The position numbers were made by a program, and so were the translations under genes. A stretch of 64,000 bases of DNA, taken from positions 1 to 64,000 of the forward strand of contig CAVGRN010000001.1 in the NCBI GenBank assembly GCA_963631545.1, given 5' to 3'. Every line of letters starts with the position of its first letter. Position 1 is the first letter of the stretch. The stretch comes from UBA1181 sp963631545 (GTDB lineage: Bacteria > Bacteroidota > Bacteroidia > Bacteroidales > Paludibacteraceae). Below, in pieces: positions 8,140-16,775 of the stretch. The notes under the pieces were generated by a model. It did no database searches. It was not told the origin of the DNA and saw only the letters and a program-made list of their open reading frames with translations.

Positions 8140-9294
8140 ATGGAGAAGAGAGATTATTACGAAGTGCTTGGGGTCGAAAAAACAGCGACGGCAGACGAGA
8201 TAAAAAAGGCTTATCGTAAGAAAGCTATCCAATACCACCCAGACAAAAACCCGGGCGACAAGGAGGCTGAGGAGAAGTTTAAGGAGGCTGCCGAGGCTTA
8301 CGACGTTTTGAGCGACCCCGACAAGCGTGCGAGGTACGATAGGTTCGGGCATGCGGGTATGAGCGGAGCCGCAGGTGGCGGTTTCAGCGGCGGCGGTATG
8401 TCAATGGAAGATATTTTCTCACAGTTCGGAGATTTGTTCGGCGGCCATTTTTCATCGTTTTTCGGTGGTGGCGGTTTTGGCAGTTCGTCCGCCTCGGGTT
8501 CGAGAGTCCGCAGAGGATCGGATTTGCGTGTCCGCCTGAAATTGTCGCTGAAGGAGATTGCCACTGGCGTTGAGAAGAAACTCAAGGTGAAAAGGTACGT
8601 TGAGTGTTCGCACTGCCATGGGACCGGCGCCGAGGGCAACAACTACACCACTTGCACCAAATGTAAGGGAACAGGTAGAATCACGAGAGTGCAAAACTCA
8701 ATGTTCGGTATGATGCAGACGCAGTCTGTTTGTCCGGATTGCGGTGGCGAAGGACGTGTCATTACGAAGAAATGCCCGGATTGCGGCGGTAACGGCGTGG
8801 TTGTGTCTGAGGAGGTTGTTACGGTGAAGATTCCTGCTGGTGTGATGGAGGGAATGCAGATCCCGTTGCGCGGGAAAGGAAACGCAGCACGCCACGGCGG
8901 TGTGAGCGGAGACTTGTACATCGCCATTGAGGAAGAGCCGCACCCAGAGTTGATCAGGGATGAGAATGACTTGATTTACAACCTCTTGCTGCCGCTCCCT
9001 ACGATGGTTGTCGGTGGCTCAGTGGAGATTCCGACTGTCGACTCAAAGGTGAAGGTTACCATTGCGCCAGGTACGCAGCCTGGCAAGGTGCTGAGACTGA
9101 AAGGCAAAGGCTTGCCAAGCGTAAACAGCTATGGCACAGGAGATTTGTTGGTGAACATTGGCGTCTATATTCCAGAGAAACTCTCGAAGGAGGAAACGAA
9201 ATTGTTCGCAAGTCTTGCAGATTCTGCCAATATGCAACCAACGGCAAGCGCAAAGAAGAATTTCCTTGAGAAATTCAAACGATTGTTTAACTAA
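8140..9294 (+). CDS. dnaJ: Chaperone DnaJ
   Basis: DnaJ delivers unfolded clients to DnaK and stimulates its ATPase. The 384-residue protein has a J domain (residues 1-70) with the HPD motif in YHPDKNPGD. A Gly/Phe-rich linker follows (about 72-125), then the zinc-finger domain with four CxxCxGxG repeats (CSHCHGTG, CTKCKGTG, CPDCGGEG, CPDCGGNG). The two-lobed C-terminal client-binding domain completes it. It is therefore a full-length class I DnaJ. AAAGGAG 8 bp before the ATG is one of the few strong ribosome-binding sites here. It is the second gene of the grpE operon and converges on the XRE regulator gene. Confidence 0.98.
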   Translation: MEKRDYYEVLGVEKTATADEIKKAYRKKAIQYHPDKNPGDKEAEEKFKEAAEAYDVLSDPDKRARYDRFGHAGMSGAAGGGFSGGGMSMEDIFSQFGDLFGGHFSSFFGGGGFGSSSASGSRVRRGSDLRVRLKLSLKEIATGVEKKLKVKRYVECSHCHGTGAEGNNYTTCTKCKGTGRITRVQNSMFGMMQTQSVCPDCGGEGRVITKKCPDCGGNGVVVSEEVVTVKIPAGVMEGMQIPLRGKGNAARHGGVSGDLYIAIEEEPHPELIRDENDLIYNLLLPLPTMVVGGSVEIPTVDSKVKVTIAPGTQPGKVLRLKGKGLPSVNSYGTGDLLVNIGVYIPEKLSKEETKLFASLADSANMQPTASAKKNFLEKFKRLFN

Positions 9295-9309
9295 CGGAGA
9301 ACCATTCGG

Positions 9310-9921
9310 TCAATCGGCAGGGGTGAACTCTTCGTAAGCCTTGTCGGAATAGAAAACGATGATTTTTTTTACAGTGTGGGGAGGAGTCGTGTCAGACTTC
9401 TCCTTTTTTTGTTCGCATACCGCATTATCGGTTGGCGATGGCTCGCTGACCTCAATTTTCAAAGTGCTGCTTTCCGTTTTGCTTTCCTGGGTGATGGGGA
9501 GATGGTCTGTATGATTTTCGTCAGAACCATTCACAACCTCTTCTCGCGCATTGGAAGTTTGATTGGAAGAAGCAGAAAGAGGCGTTTTAACCTCATTTCC
9601 TTGCGATATTTGCGATGCGTTAGTCGGTTCGATGTCAAATAAGCCCGGCATTTCGAGTTGAATAGGCTCTTTTTGTTGTTTAATAGACTGATTTTCAGTT
9701 TTTTGATGTGCGATTCTGCGTTGTTCGCCTTTTCCGAATAATAGCCAATCTGGGGAGATTTCAGGGAATCTGTCTAAAATTTTCATAACAATGTCTAACG
9801 ACACGTTATTCCTTCCTGTCTTTATGTGGGAGATCTGCGCATTTTGCACACCAATCTTTATGGCGAATTCAGAAGAGGTGAGGTGCGAATCTTCTATAAT
9901 TTTCAGTATACGTTCTTTCAT
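9310..9921 (-). CDS. XRE-type helix-turn-helix transcriptional regulator
   Basis: The 203-residue protein has an N-terminal lambda-repressor-like HTH domain (residues 1-66). The recognition region includes GVQNAQISHIKTGRNNVSL, and ISPDWLLFGKGE closes the domain. The rest is Ser/Thr/Glu/Gln-rich, probably disordered, and ends in a short hydrophobic strand (VKKIIVFYSDKAYEEF). I see no peptidase or sensor domain. Upstream of its start, and overlapping its likely promoter, are four copies of the palindrome TACAAATGTA, which makes autorepression plausible. The N-terminal domain resembles many phage-derived or regulatory repressors of Bacteroidota. Nothing else phage-like is nearby. Confidence 0.85.
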   Translation of the reverse strand: MKERILKIIEDSHLTSSEFAIKIGVQNAQISHIKTGRNNVSLDIVMKILDRFPEISPDWLLFGKGEQRRIAHQKTENQSIKQQKEPIQLEMPGLFDIEPTNASQISQGNEVKTPLSASSNQTSNAREEVVNGSDENHTDHLPITQESKTESSTLKIEVSEPSPTDNAVCEQKKEKSDTTPPHTVKKIIVFYSDKAYEEFTPAD

Positions 9922-9939
9922 AATGTAAAATTATATGAC

Positions 9940-10038
9940 TACAAATGTAATATATTATTTTATATCCGCATAATACAAATGTATTTTAGTGAATATAAGA
10001 TTATAATACAAATGTAATATTATATAATTACAAATGTA
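9940..10038. promoter_or_regulatory. Cluster of four TACAAATGTA palindromes (candidate operator)
   Basis: TACAAATGTA appears at 9974-9983 and 10029-10038. TACAAATGTA at 10007-10016 and CTACAAATGTAA around 9940-9950 complete a set of four. Start-to-start distances are about 34, 33 and 22 bp. Each is a TACA-NN-TGTA palindrome. On the minus strand each also reads TACATTTG, a match to the -7 promoter consensus, so operator and promoter may coincide. The cluster lies directly upstream of the XRE regulator gene. Confidence 0.5.
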
Positions 10039-10737
10039 TTTTCAGGTTGATAGAATACCATTACAATATCAGATACATAAAGACTTGGATGCTCGTGATG
10101 CGAGGTAGAAAGTACACCCTTAAATAAATTTTGACAGACTGTAATGGTGAAGGTTATAAAGTGAATAATGAGGGGGTAAAGGTTGGGTAAGATAGCCTCT
10201 AATAGGCTAAAAAAGGCTGTTTTTACAGTAGAAGGTATAAGCCATATATGCCAAGGTTGGTTAGAGGCAATGAATGGATGATAGGTTAGGATTATGATAC
10301 TAAAAAAGGATTCTGAGAGGGGTTTTCAGTATGCTGGATTCTTAATATGCATTTTTACTTTGCGATTTTAATGTAGATAATTGGTTTCCAATAGATTGTA
10401 TTTGTACTAATCTTAAAATCATAGATTCTAACCATTGGATTTACATTTGAAATAAAATATTTCAATCTATTAGATTAGATACTAAGGTTTAAAAGTCTGA
10501 TTTTTAATTTTTTAGTAGATTGTAAACTCTTCTTTCGCCTAAAGTGTTAAATTAGGTGTATATTTATGTATATCACCCACACAATTATACGATTGTATAC
10601 CAGTATGCGTTACGAATGTTATATTCTATGCTTATCCCCTACTTTACCATTTGTAAAATATTTCTCATTGGTGATTCACTGTGTAGTATACAAAAGTAAA
10701 CTGCGCCAAGAAGGTTATCATATACTTCTGTAAACAA

Positions 10738-10747
10738 TACATTTGTA
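10738..10747. promoter_or_regulatory. Fifth palindrome copy, TACATTTGTA
   Basis: This is the exact reverse complement of the TACAAATGTA box found four times near the XRE gene, here about 700 bp away and facing the YegP-like gene. In this orientation it contains a plus-strand -7 match (TACATTTG). It may be a distal operator or an extra promoter. Confidence 0.4.
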
Positions 10748-10859
10748 TATATTTTGCGATACTTCGTTATTTGGAGTCAGAAAAATTTTTGCTCATAAAT
10801 ATCCCACGCAAATTGAGTTAAAGATTTGAAAAAAATTCTTTTTCGTTTTCCTAAATATC

Positions 10860-10867
10860 TATATTTG
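10860..10867 (+). promoter_or_regulatory. Putative -7 promoter box for the YegP-like gene (TATATTTG)
   Basis: TATATTTG matches TAnnTTTG and lies 95 bp upstream of the start codon, implying a leader of roughly 85-90 nt. The -33 region is AT-rich without a clear TTTG at the usual distance. Confidence 0.45.
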
Positions 10868-10962
10868 TGGTATGCAAACAATGTCTGCTTCCAGCTCTAT
10901 TTAAAGAGGTAGATGTAGTTTAAGCGGAATAAGATAAAACAAACTAATACATTGTAAAAACT

Positions 10963-11340
10963 ATGGGTAAGTTCATCATTAAAACTGCAAAAGGCGGTGT
11001 GAAGTTTGATTTGTTGGCTTCAAACGGTCAGGTTATCGCAACATCAGAGGTCTACACAACGATGAGTGCGTGCAAGAATGGTATTGCAAGCGTTCAAAGA
11101 AACAGCGTTGTGGCAAATTTGGAGGATCAGACGGTGGAAGGGTTCTCAACAGAGAAGAATCCTAAGTTCGAGGTTTACAAAGACAAGGCTGGCAAGTTCC
11201 GTTTCCGTTTGAAGGCTACAAACGGTGAGATCATCGCAGTAGGTGAGGATTATGAGGCAAAGGCAAGCTGCCTAAACGGCGTTGAGTCTATCAGAAAGAA
11301 CGCACCAGAAGCCCCTATCGAGGATAAGACGAAAGAGTAA
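10963..11340 (+). CDS. YegP-family protein (two DUF1508 repeats)
   Basis: This 125-residue protein is made of two DUF1508 repeats, residues 1-58 and about 64-118. Each has the pattern F-x-x-Y/T-K-x-x-x-G-K-F-x-F-x-L-x-A-x-N-G-x-I-I followed by E-x-Y-x-x-x-x-x-C-x-x-G-I/V-x-S-I/V-x-x-N. The second repeat (KFRFRLKATNGEIIAVGE) is the clearer one. The family is small, cytosolic and widespread. Its molecular role is not established, although structural work shows a simple alpha/beta repeat fold. It is a single-gene transcript with its own upstream promoter box and a strong terminator directly after it, in otherwise gene-poor DNA. Confidence 0.92.
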   Translation: MGKFIIKTAKGGVKFDLLASNGQVIATSEVYTTMSACKNGIASVQRNSVVANLEDQTVEGFSTEKNPKFEVYKDKAGKFRFRLKATNGEIIAVGEDYEAKASCLNGVESIRKNAPEAPIEDKTKE

Positions 11341-11360
11341 TCCCCAGACATTTGAACAGA

Positions 11361-11396
11361 AAGAGGCTTCCCAGTCGGGCGGCCTCTTTTTATTTT
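11361..11396 (+). terminator. Rho-independent terminator after the YegP-like gene
   Basis: A 7-bp stem AAGAGGC (11361-11367) pairs with GCCTCTT (11382-11388) around a 14-nt loop and runs into a T-rich tract ending at 11396. It lies 21 bp past the stop codon. Confidence 0.85.
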
Positions 11397-11766
11397 GAAC
11401 AAAAAAATAACGCATCCAATATTGTTGAATGCGCGTTACACAAAAATACTACCTTAACAGAATCATTTACTTTAATTTCTTCTGCTTAGAACTTAGGAGC
11501 GTACTTCCTAAGAATAGCAAGAATCAACATATTGATACAAACCATTGTTTGAATATTTTATTAGTTAGAACTCTTTTGTTTTGTGTTGCAAAATTATGTT
11601 GTAAAACATTATCGTGCAAGTTTTAGGTCTGTTTTTTGTGATAAAAAATGTTAAAGAACATAAACGCCCAGTGTGTTGGTTAGGATTTGTGTCCCTTTGA
11701 GGGGTGTGCCTAGTTTTCGGGAAATGCGTTTCGGTCTGTACAATCGTTAGATTCACCGATTTTTTG
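11397..11766. other. Gene-free spacer with a second hairpin
   Basis: No convincing gene lies here. Two short open frames on opposite strands have no recognisable features. An imperfect palindrome at about 11409-11437, centred on CAATATTG with AACG and CGTT ends, could form a hairpin just after the terminator. Otherwise I see nothing. Confidence 0.5.
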
Positions 11767-11774
11767 TAACTTTG
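11767..11774 (+). promoter_or_regulatory. Putative -7 promoter box for the OmpA-like gene (TAACTTTG)
   Basis: TAACTTTG matches TAnnTTTG, 40 bp upstream of the ATG. The upstream -33 region has only a weak TTAG. Confidence 0.5.
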
Positions 11775-11814
11775 ACCCAAAGTTTTTGTGTAACAAAACC
11801 ACATATCCTAAATA

Positions 11815-12834
11815 ATGAAAAAGATAGCGTCAGTCTTCCTGTTGGGAGTGTTTATTGCCTCGTGTGTCAGCAAAAAGGAGTACACGGATGCGACTGCCCA
11901 GTTGAGCGATTGCAAGGCAACCAACGAGGAGCAAGTGTTGAATATCAACGAGATGCGTAAGCATATTTCGCAGTTGCAGTATGATTCGATGGCTGCCCAG
12001 CGCGCCATTGATAAGTTTATGGAAGATTCCATTTCGCAGTCGAAAAACCTGCATCAAGCCAATATGGAAATTGAGGATTTGCGCGAAACCAACAAGCAAC
12101 TCGCCAACAAGGTTACGAGTGCGACCAACTCTAACGAGGTGAAGTCGCTGTTGGCAGACTTGCAAAAGACTCAGGAGAAACTCCAAAAAAGGGAAGATGC
12201 CCTTGTTGAGTCTGAGAAAAACCTCAAAACGTCAAAGGCGCAGTTGGAAAAGGCTGCTAAATCGCTGACCGAAAAGGAGGCGCAACTTGCTGAGAAAGAG
12301 AAGAAAGTGAGTGAGTTGAGCAGCATCATCAACAAGCAAGACAGTATTTTAAAGGACTTGCGTGCGAAGGTGGACGCCGCTTTCAAAAATTTCAAAGGCA
12401 AGGGAATCGAGGTCATTAATAAGAATGGAAAGGTTTACGTCAGTTTGGACGAGAAGTTGATGTTCAAGTCTGGTAAGTGGGAAGTCGACGAGAAAGGCGG
12501 AAGCGCGCTTAAGACTCTTTCTAAGTTTTTGGCAGAAAACCGCGACATCAGCGTTGTTGTTGAGGGGCACACGGATAGTCTTGCATACCGTGGCAATGGT
12601 TATATCCTCGACAATTGGGATTTGAGTACGAAGCGTGCCACTGCCATCGTCCGTATCTTATTGGAAAACAAGGGAGTAAACCCTTCAATGATTTCTGCGA
12701 CAGGTCGTGCGGAGTTCTGCCCGATTAACGACAACTCCACTTCGGAGGCGCGTAGCCGCAACCGCCGCACCGAAATCATCCTCAGTCCGAACCTTGACGA
12801 GTTGCTTGAGGCAATGCTGAACAGCGACAAATAA
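11815..12834 (+). CDS. OmpA-family peptidoglycan-binding lipoprotein
   Basis: This 339-residue lipoprotein probably tethers the outer membrane to the cell wall. The signal peptide ends in the lipobox IASC, with Cys17. A long coiled coil follows from about residue 25 to 190, rich in Lys, Glu and Gln (for example KEAQLAEKEKKVSEL). The OmpA_C domain occupies about 205-330, with the peptidoglycan-binding signature VEGHTDSL and NWDLSTKRA, and the RSRNRRTEI ending. No beta-barrel is present, so it resembles Pal-like or PorE-like anchors more than a true OmpA porin. It is followed after 21 bp by the GSCFA gene. Confidence 0.92.
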   Translation: MKKIASVFLLGVFIASCVSKKEYTDATAQLSDCKATNEEQVLNINEMRKHISQLQYDSMAAQRAIDKFMEDSISQSKNLHQANMEIEDLRETNKQLANKVTSATNSNEVKSLLADLQKTQEKLQKREDALVESEKNLKTSKAQLEKAAKSLTEKEAQLAEKEKKVSELSSIINKQDSILKDLRAKVDAAFKNFKGKGIEVINKNGKVYVSLDEKLMFKSGKWEVDEKGGSALKTLSKFLAENRDISVVVEGHTDSLAYRGNGYILDNWDLSTKRATAIVRILLENKGVNPSMISATGRAEFCPINDNSTSEARSRNRRTEIILSPNLDELLEAMLNSDK

Positions 12835-12855
12835 AGCCTCATTCGGAAAGAGTCT

Positions 12856-13800
12856 ATGGATTTCCGGACAGTCATACCCATAAAGCATGAGCTGAACATT
12901 GACCACCAAAGCAAGGTGTTGATGTTCGGCTCTTGTTTTTCCGAGAATATCGGGCGTAAATTAGAGGAATATAAGTTTCCCGTTTTGTGCAATCCGGTGG
13001 GGATTCTTTTCAATCCGGCATCGATTGCCCAGTCTGTACGCAGAATTAAAGAGAACCGCAAGGTGGAATTGTCTGAGCTGTTTGAGGTTGACGGGCTTTG
13101 GAACTCGTTCGAGTTTCACGGAAAATTTGCTAAGGTTTCCCCTACTGCCTACCTTGATGATGTTAATGGCTTGATTGCCAATGCCCACCAATTCATAGCT
13201 TCGTGTGGGTTTATATTCATTACATTAGGCACGGCCTGGGTATATGAGGAAAAAGCGAGTGGAGAGATTGTTGGAAATTGCCACAAAGTGCCAGCGTGTA
13301 ATTTCAATCGGCGCCGATTGTCGGTTGAATCGTGCTTTGGTTTTCTTAAAGGGATTTTAGAAGATGTGGCAGCGTTGAATCCCGAAGCCCAAGTGATTTT
13401 CACGGTCAGTCCCATTCGACATTGGAAGGACGGCGCACACGGCAACCAGATAAGCAAATCGACTTTGTTGCTCGCTGTGGAGCGTGTTTGCGAGGAGTTT
13501 GCGCAGTGCCACTATTTTCCGTCATACGAAATAATGATGGATGATTTGCGCGATTATCGGTTTTACGCCGACGATATGCTTCACCCGAGCGAGCAAGCCC
13601 AGACATATATTTGGGAGCGTTTCAGCGAGTGCTATTTCAGCGATGAAACGATTCAACTGAACCGGCAAATCAAGTCGGTTTGCCAAGCACTCCAACATCG
13701 TCCGCTCAATCCTGAGAGTGAGGCGTTTAAGAGATTTAAGTTACAGACGGCGCAACAAGTGTGCGACTTAGTGCAGAAATATCCGTTTCTTTCTTTTTAA
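12856..13800 (+). CDS. GSCFA-domain protein
   Basis: The 314-residue protein contains the GSCFA domain, named for a conserved motif seen here as FGSCFSENIG at about residues 24-33. Family members resemble SGNH/GDSL-type esterases, and the Gly-Ser of this motif is the likely nucleophile region. A later DDMLHPSEQ segment looks like the Asp-x-x-His catalytic block of that fold. I infer an acyl-esterase activity, with unknown substrate. It follows the OmpA lipoprotein on the same strand and converges with maf. A short AACGCT/AGCGTT hairpin sits over the junction. The length is typical for the family. Confidence 0.88.
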   Translation: MDFRTVIPIKHELNIDHQSKVLMFGSCFSENIGRKLEEYKFPVLCNPVGILFNPASIAQSVRRIKENRKVELSELFEVDGLWNSFEFHGKFAKVSPTAYLDDVNGLIANAHQFIASCGFIFITLGTAWVYEEKASGEIVGNCHKVPACNFNRRRLSVESCFGFLKGILEDVAALNPEAQVIFTVSPIRHWKDGAHGNQISKSTLLLAVERVCEEFAQCHYFPSYEIMMDDLRDYRFYADDMLHPSEQAQTYIWERFSECYFSDETIQLNRQIKSVCQALQHRPLNPESEAFKRFKLQTAQQVCDLVQKYPFLSF

Positions 13801-13813
13801 CGCTGATAAAGCG

Positions 13814-14422
13814 TTATTTGTCAGTTATTTCCAACCAACCATCGAAGTTTTTTAGCTCATTGTAGAGTCTGTGTACGGGCAGCCCCATAATGTTGTAGAA
13901 ACTGCCGTTGATGTGTTCCACTGCCACATACCCTATCCATTCCTGCACACCATACGAGCCGGCTTTGTCAAATGGCTTGTATTTGTCCACATAAAACTCT
14001 ATTTCCTCGTTGCTGAGGGTTGAGAAGCGGACGTCGGACTGGGCTACGAACGATTTTTTCCTTTCCCTTGTACGAAGGCATACCCCGGTGAAAACTTGGT
14101 GAGTTTGGCCGGAGAGGGTGTGTAACATTTTGATGGCGTCGGTTCTGTCTTGGGGCTTTCCGAGCATTTGCCCGCCGTTGACGTCGTCAATCCACACAAT
14201 TGTGTCGGCGGTGATGACCATCGTGTCCTCTTCTTTCCATAGAGACTCGTAAGCGTCTGATTTTTGCTCCGAAAGAAACAAAGGAATTTCTCCACCTTTC
14301 AGATTGTTGGGAAACGACTCTTCGAGATTGGGGATGGTCTTCACTTCAAACGGAATTTCCAGACCAGCTAAAAGTTCCTTTCGGCGGGGTGAGTTGGAGG
14401 CTAAGATTATTCTTTTTCCCAT
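13814..14422 (-). CDS. maf: Maf-like nucleotide pyrophosphatase
   Basis: Maf proteins hydrolyse non-canonical or excess nucleoside triphosphates to monophosphates, and some affect septation. This 202-residue member starts with the signature LASNSPRRKELL (residues 7-18). It also has ITADTIVW and the substrate-binding AGSYGVQEWIG segment. The spacing and residues around KPFDKAGSYG suggest the YhdE-type subgroup, acting on dTTP and UTP, although I cannot be certain. The gene starts 1 bp after the stop codon of the helicase gene, so the pair is almost certainly cotranscribed. The length is normal. Confidence 0.93.
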   Translation of the reverse strand: MGKRIILASNSPRRKELLAGLEIPFEVKTIPNLEESFPNNLKGGEIPLFLSEQKSDAYESLWKEEDTMVITADTIVWIDDVNGGQMLGKPQDRTDAIKMLHTLSGQTHQVFTGVCLRTRERKKSFVAQSDVRFSTLSNEEIEFYVDKYKPFDKAGSYGVQEWIGYVAVEHINGSFYNIMGLPVHRLYNELKNFDGWLEITDK

Positions 14423-14423
14423 A

Positions 14424-16769
14424 TCAGATTTTCTTCAGATTAGCGTATTTCTTTAGGATTTTTTTCTCGCCGCCCATATCGAAGTTAATGGATATTTTGT
14501 AGTCGCCGCCCATTGCTTCGATGTTGGTGATAGTTCCCTTTCCGAACCTTTCGTGTTCCACCACTTCGCCCACTTCGTAGCCAGAATGGTTGGGTAGGTC
14601 GGCTTGTGTAGCAGTTGTGGGCTGCGTGGCGATTTTCTTTAAGGATGGGTTGGATGGGCGAGTTGGCTGCGAGTATTGCGGCTTCTCCCTTTCGTATGAC
14701 CTGTAATGCGGCGTGGAATTGTCATTGAAGCCGTATTGGTTTCCCGAAAATGAGTTCCTTCGGAATCGGTAGAAATCAAAGTCGTCATCTGGTTTCTGAC
14801 TCGATTTTTTATTGAAATTCTTCGGAAGTTCAAGGAATTTAGGGTCGATGTCGTCCAGGAAACTGCTGTGAGCCGACCATTGCGTTATTCCGTTTCTGAA
14901 ACGCTGGTTTGCGTATGTGATGAAGCATCGTTGCTCGGCGCGGGTCAGTGCCACATAAAACAAGCGGCGTTCCTCCTCGATGTTGTTTTCGTTGTACGAC
15001 ATTTGGGTTGGGAAGAGTCCTTCCTCCATCCCTGCGATGATTACATTCTTGAATTCCAATCCCTTAGCCGAATGGACGGTCATCATGGTAACGGCGTTTT
15101 TCTCCTGTTGGGTGCCGTTATTGTCCAATTCCGTCATTAGGGCGACAGAGCTAAGGTAGTTTCCAATTCCGATGTTGCCGTCTTCATCGTCATTCGCTTC
15201 GATGAAATCGTGGATACTGTTTCTCACCTCTTCTGCCAAGCGTTGCTCCTCCTTGCCGTCGGCTGATTGGTCTAAATTCAGCTCTTCGATGATTCCGAAG
15301 TCGTGGAACACCCTGTCGGAGAGTGTGTAGGCATCAGTTGAGGAAGCCAATTCCGCTAACTCGTCGATTTTGCTTTTGAATGATTGCACCCGTTTGATGG
15401 TGGCTGCGCTGAGGTCTAAGCCATTGCCGAGGGAATCGGACAGAATGTCCCATACGGAGGTGTTTTTTTCTTTGGCGGCTTGCGTGATTTTCTCGATTGT
15501 GGTATCGCCGATGCCCTTTTTTGGATATTTCACCGCACGTTTGAAAGCCTCTTCGTCATACGGATTGACGATTAAACGGAAGTAGGCGAAGATGTTTTTC
15601 ACCACTTTCAGTTCGTAGAACGACATACCTCCGTAGATGAAGTACGGGATTCTGTTTTTCAGCAATGTCTCCTCTATTTTTCTGGACTGTGCTTTGGTGC
15701 GGTAAAGGATGGCGGTATCTTGGAAATCGTCAGAGCGGAGTTCCCAGCGTAGGATGTCGCATATTTTCTCGCTTTCGTGTGTGTCGCTTTCGGTTTCGAA
15801 TACTTTGATTTTGCTTCCCACCTCATTTTTTGAGAAAACGTTTTTTGCGATTTGTTTTTCGTTCTTCGCAATTAGGCTGTTGGCTGCCCAGACGATGTTT
15901 TGTGTCGACCGGTAGTTTTGCTCCAATTTGAAGAGTCGGTACTCCGGATAATTGTCTTTGAAATGGAGGATATTGTTGATGTTCGCCCCGCGGAACGAGT
16001 AAATGCTCTGGGCGTCGTCGCCCACCACGCACACCTTGTGGTGTTTTTCGCAAATCTTTGAAACGATGAGGTGCTGCGAAAAGTTGGTGTCTTGATACTC
16101 GTCCACCAGTACATATTTGAAAATGTCCTGGTATTTTGCTAAAATCTCCGGATAATCTCTGAACAGCACGTTGGTGTAGAGCAGGATATCGTCGAAGTCC
16201 ATTGCATTGGCGCGGTGGCATTCGTTCATATACGTCTTGTACACTAAACCCAGGCGGGGAATATTGCTGTCCACGCTTTTTTCCGCTGCGTTTTTTTCGT
16301 AGGCGGAGGGTGTGATGAGTGCGTTTTTCAGACTGGATATGCGCCACAGAATCTTCTTTGGGTCATATTTCTTCTCGTCTAAATTCAAGTCTCGGACTAC
16401 GCTTTTCAGTCGGCTTTTAGAGTCGCTGGTATCATAGATGGTAAATGCGGAAGAGAAGCCTAATACAGACCCTTCGATTCGCAGAATCCGTGCGAATATG
16501 GAGTGGAATGTTCCCATCCACAGTATTCGCGCATTTTTTTCGCCGATGACGTGAGCAATTCGCTGCTTCATTTCGTTGGCAGCCTTGTTGGTGAAGGTTA
16601 TGGCGAGGATGTTGTTGGGGGCGTAACCCTGTTCGAGCAAGGCGGCGATTTTGTAGGTCAGCACGCGGGTCTTGCCCGAGCCTGCGCCTGCCACCACCAA
16701 CGACGGACCGCTATTGTACAGCACCGCCTCTTTCTGCACATCGTTCAGTTGTTTCAGTATCTCTTCCAT
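14424..16769 (-). CDS. UvrD/PcrA-like superfamily 1 DNA helicase
   Basis: The 781-residue protein is a 3'-5' DNA helicase of the UvrD/PcrA/Rep group, used in repair and in clearing replication blocks. Motif I is GAGSGKT (residues 28-34). Motif II is DEYQDTN, motif III GDDAQSIYSFRGA, motif IV LEQNYRS, motif V VHSAKGLEFKNV, and motif VI LFYVALTRA. The C-terminal tail after about residue 655 is low-complexity, then ends in a PcrA-like small domain (GEVVEHERFGKGTI), as in PcrA proteins that bind RNA polymerase. It lies 6 bp after murF-alr and is followed by maf 1 bp on. Confidence 0.95.
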   Translation of the reverse strand: MEEILKQLNDVQKEAVLYNSGPSLVVAGAGSGKTRVLTYKIAALLEQGYAPNNILAITFTNKAANEMKQRIAHVIGEKNARILWMGTFHSIFARILRIEGSVLGFSSAFTIYDTSDSKSRLKSVVRDLNLDEKKYDPKKILWRISSLKNALITPSAYEKNAAEKSVDSNIPRLGLVYKTYMNECHRANAMDFDDILLYTNVLFRDYPEILAKYQDIFKYVLVDEYQDTNFSQHLIVSKICEKHHKVCVVGDDAQSIYSFRGANINNILHFKDNYPEYRLFKLEQNYRSTQNIVWAANSLIAKNEKQIAKNVFSKNEVGSKIKVFETESDTHESEKICDILRWELRSDDFQDTAILYRTKAQSRKIEETLLKNRIPYFIYGGMSFYELKVVKNIFAYFRLIVNPYDEEAFKRAVKYPKKGIGDTTIEKITQAAKEKNTSVWDILSDSLGNGLDLSAATIKRVQSFKSKIDELAELASSTDAYTLSDRVFHDFGIIEELNLDQSADGKEEQRLAEEVRNSIHDFIEANDDEDGNIGIGNYLSSVALMTELDNNGTQQEKNAVTMMTVHSAKGLEFKNVIIAGMEEGLFPTQMSYNENNIEEERRLFYVALTRAEQRCFITYANQRFRNGITQWSAHSSFLDDIDPKFLELPKNFNKKSSQKPDDDFDFYRFRRNSFSGNQYGFNDNSTPHYRSYEREKPQYSQPTRPSNPSLKKIATQPTTATQADLPNHSGYEVGEVVEHERFGKGTITNIEAMGGDYKISINFDMGGEKKILKKYANLKKI

Positions 16770-16775
16770 TCTGAT

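Larger units (their letters stand above)
10039..10962. other. Gene-free AT-rich region, about 0.9 kb
   Basis: No credible reading frame lies here on either strand. The DNA is markedly more AT-rich than its surroundings. It holds a 6-bp inverted repeat TAGCCT/AGGCTA at 10191-10207, near-copies of the upstream palindrome around 10396-10405 and 10645-10656, one exact copy at 10738-10747, and a promoter box at 10860-10867. It could encode a small RNA or be a regulatory or horizontally acquired remnant. The sequence alone does not decide. Confidence 0.5.

Noticed and set aside
7675..8352. 225-codon minus-strand frame opposite grpE and dnaJ
   Set aside because: It is antisense to two clear chaperone genes and has no plausible product.
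9826..10017. 63-codon plus-strand frame across the start of the XRE gene
   Set aside because: It overlaps the XRE gene and the operator cluster, and its residues reflect repeated AT-rich DNA.
11429..11626. 65-codon open frame on the plus strand in the spacer before the OmpA-like gene
   Set aside because: Cys/Leu-rich composition without domain features, in AT-rich DNA with a competing frame on the other strand and no ribosome-binding site.
11565..11804. 79-codon open frame on the minus strand overlapping the OmpA-like gene's promoter
   Set aside because: It covers the promoter of the next gene and has no recognisable features.
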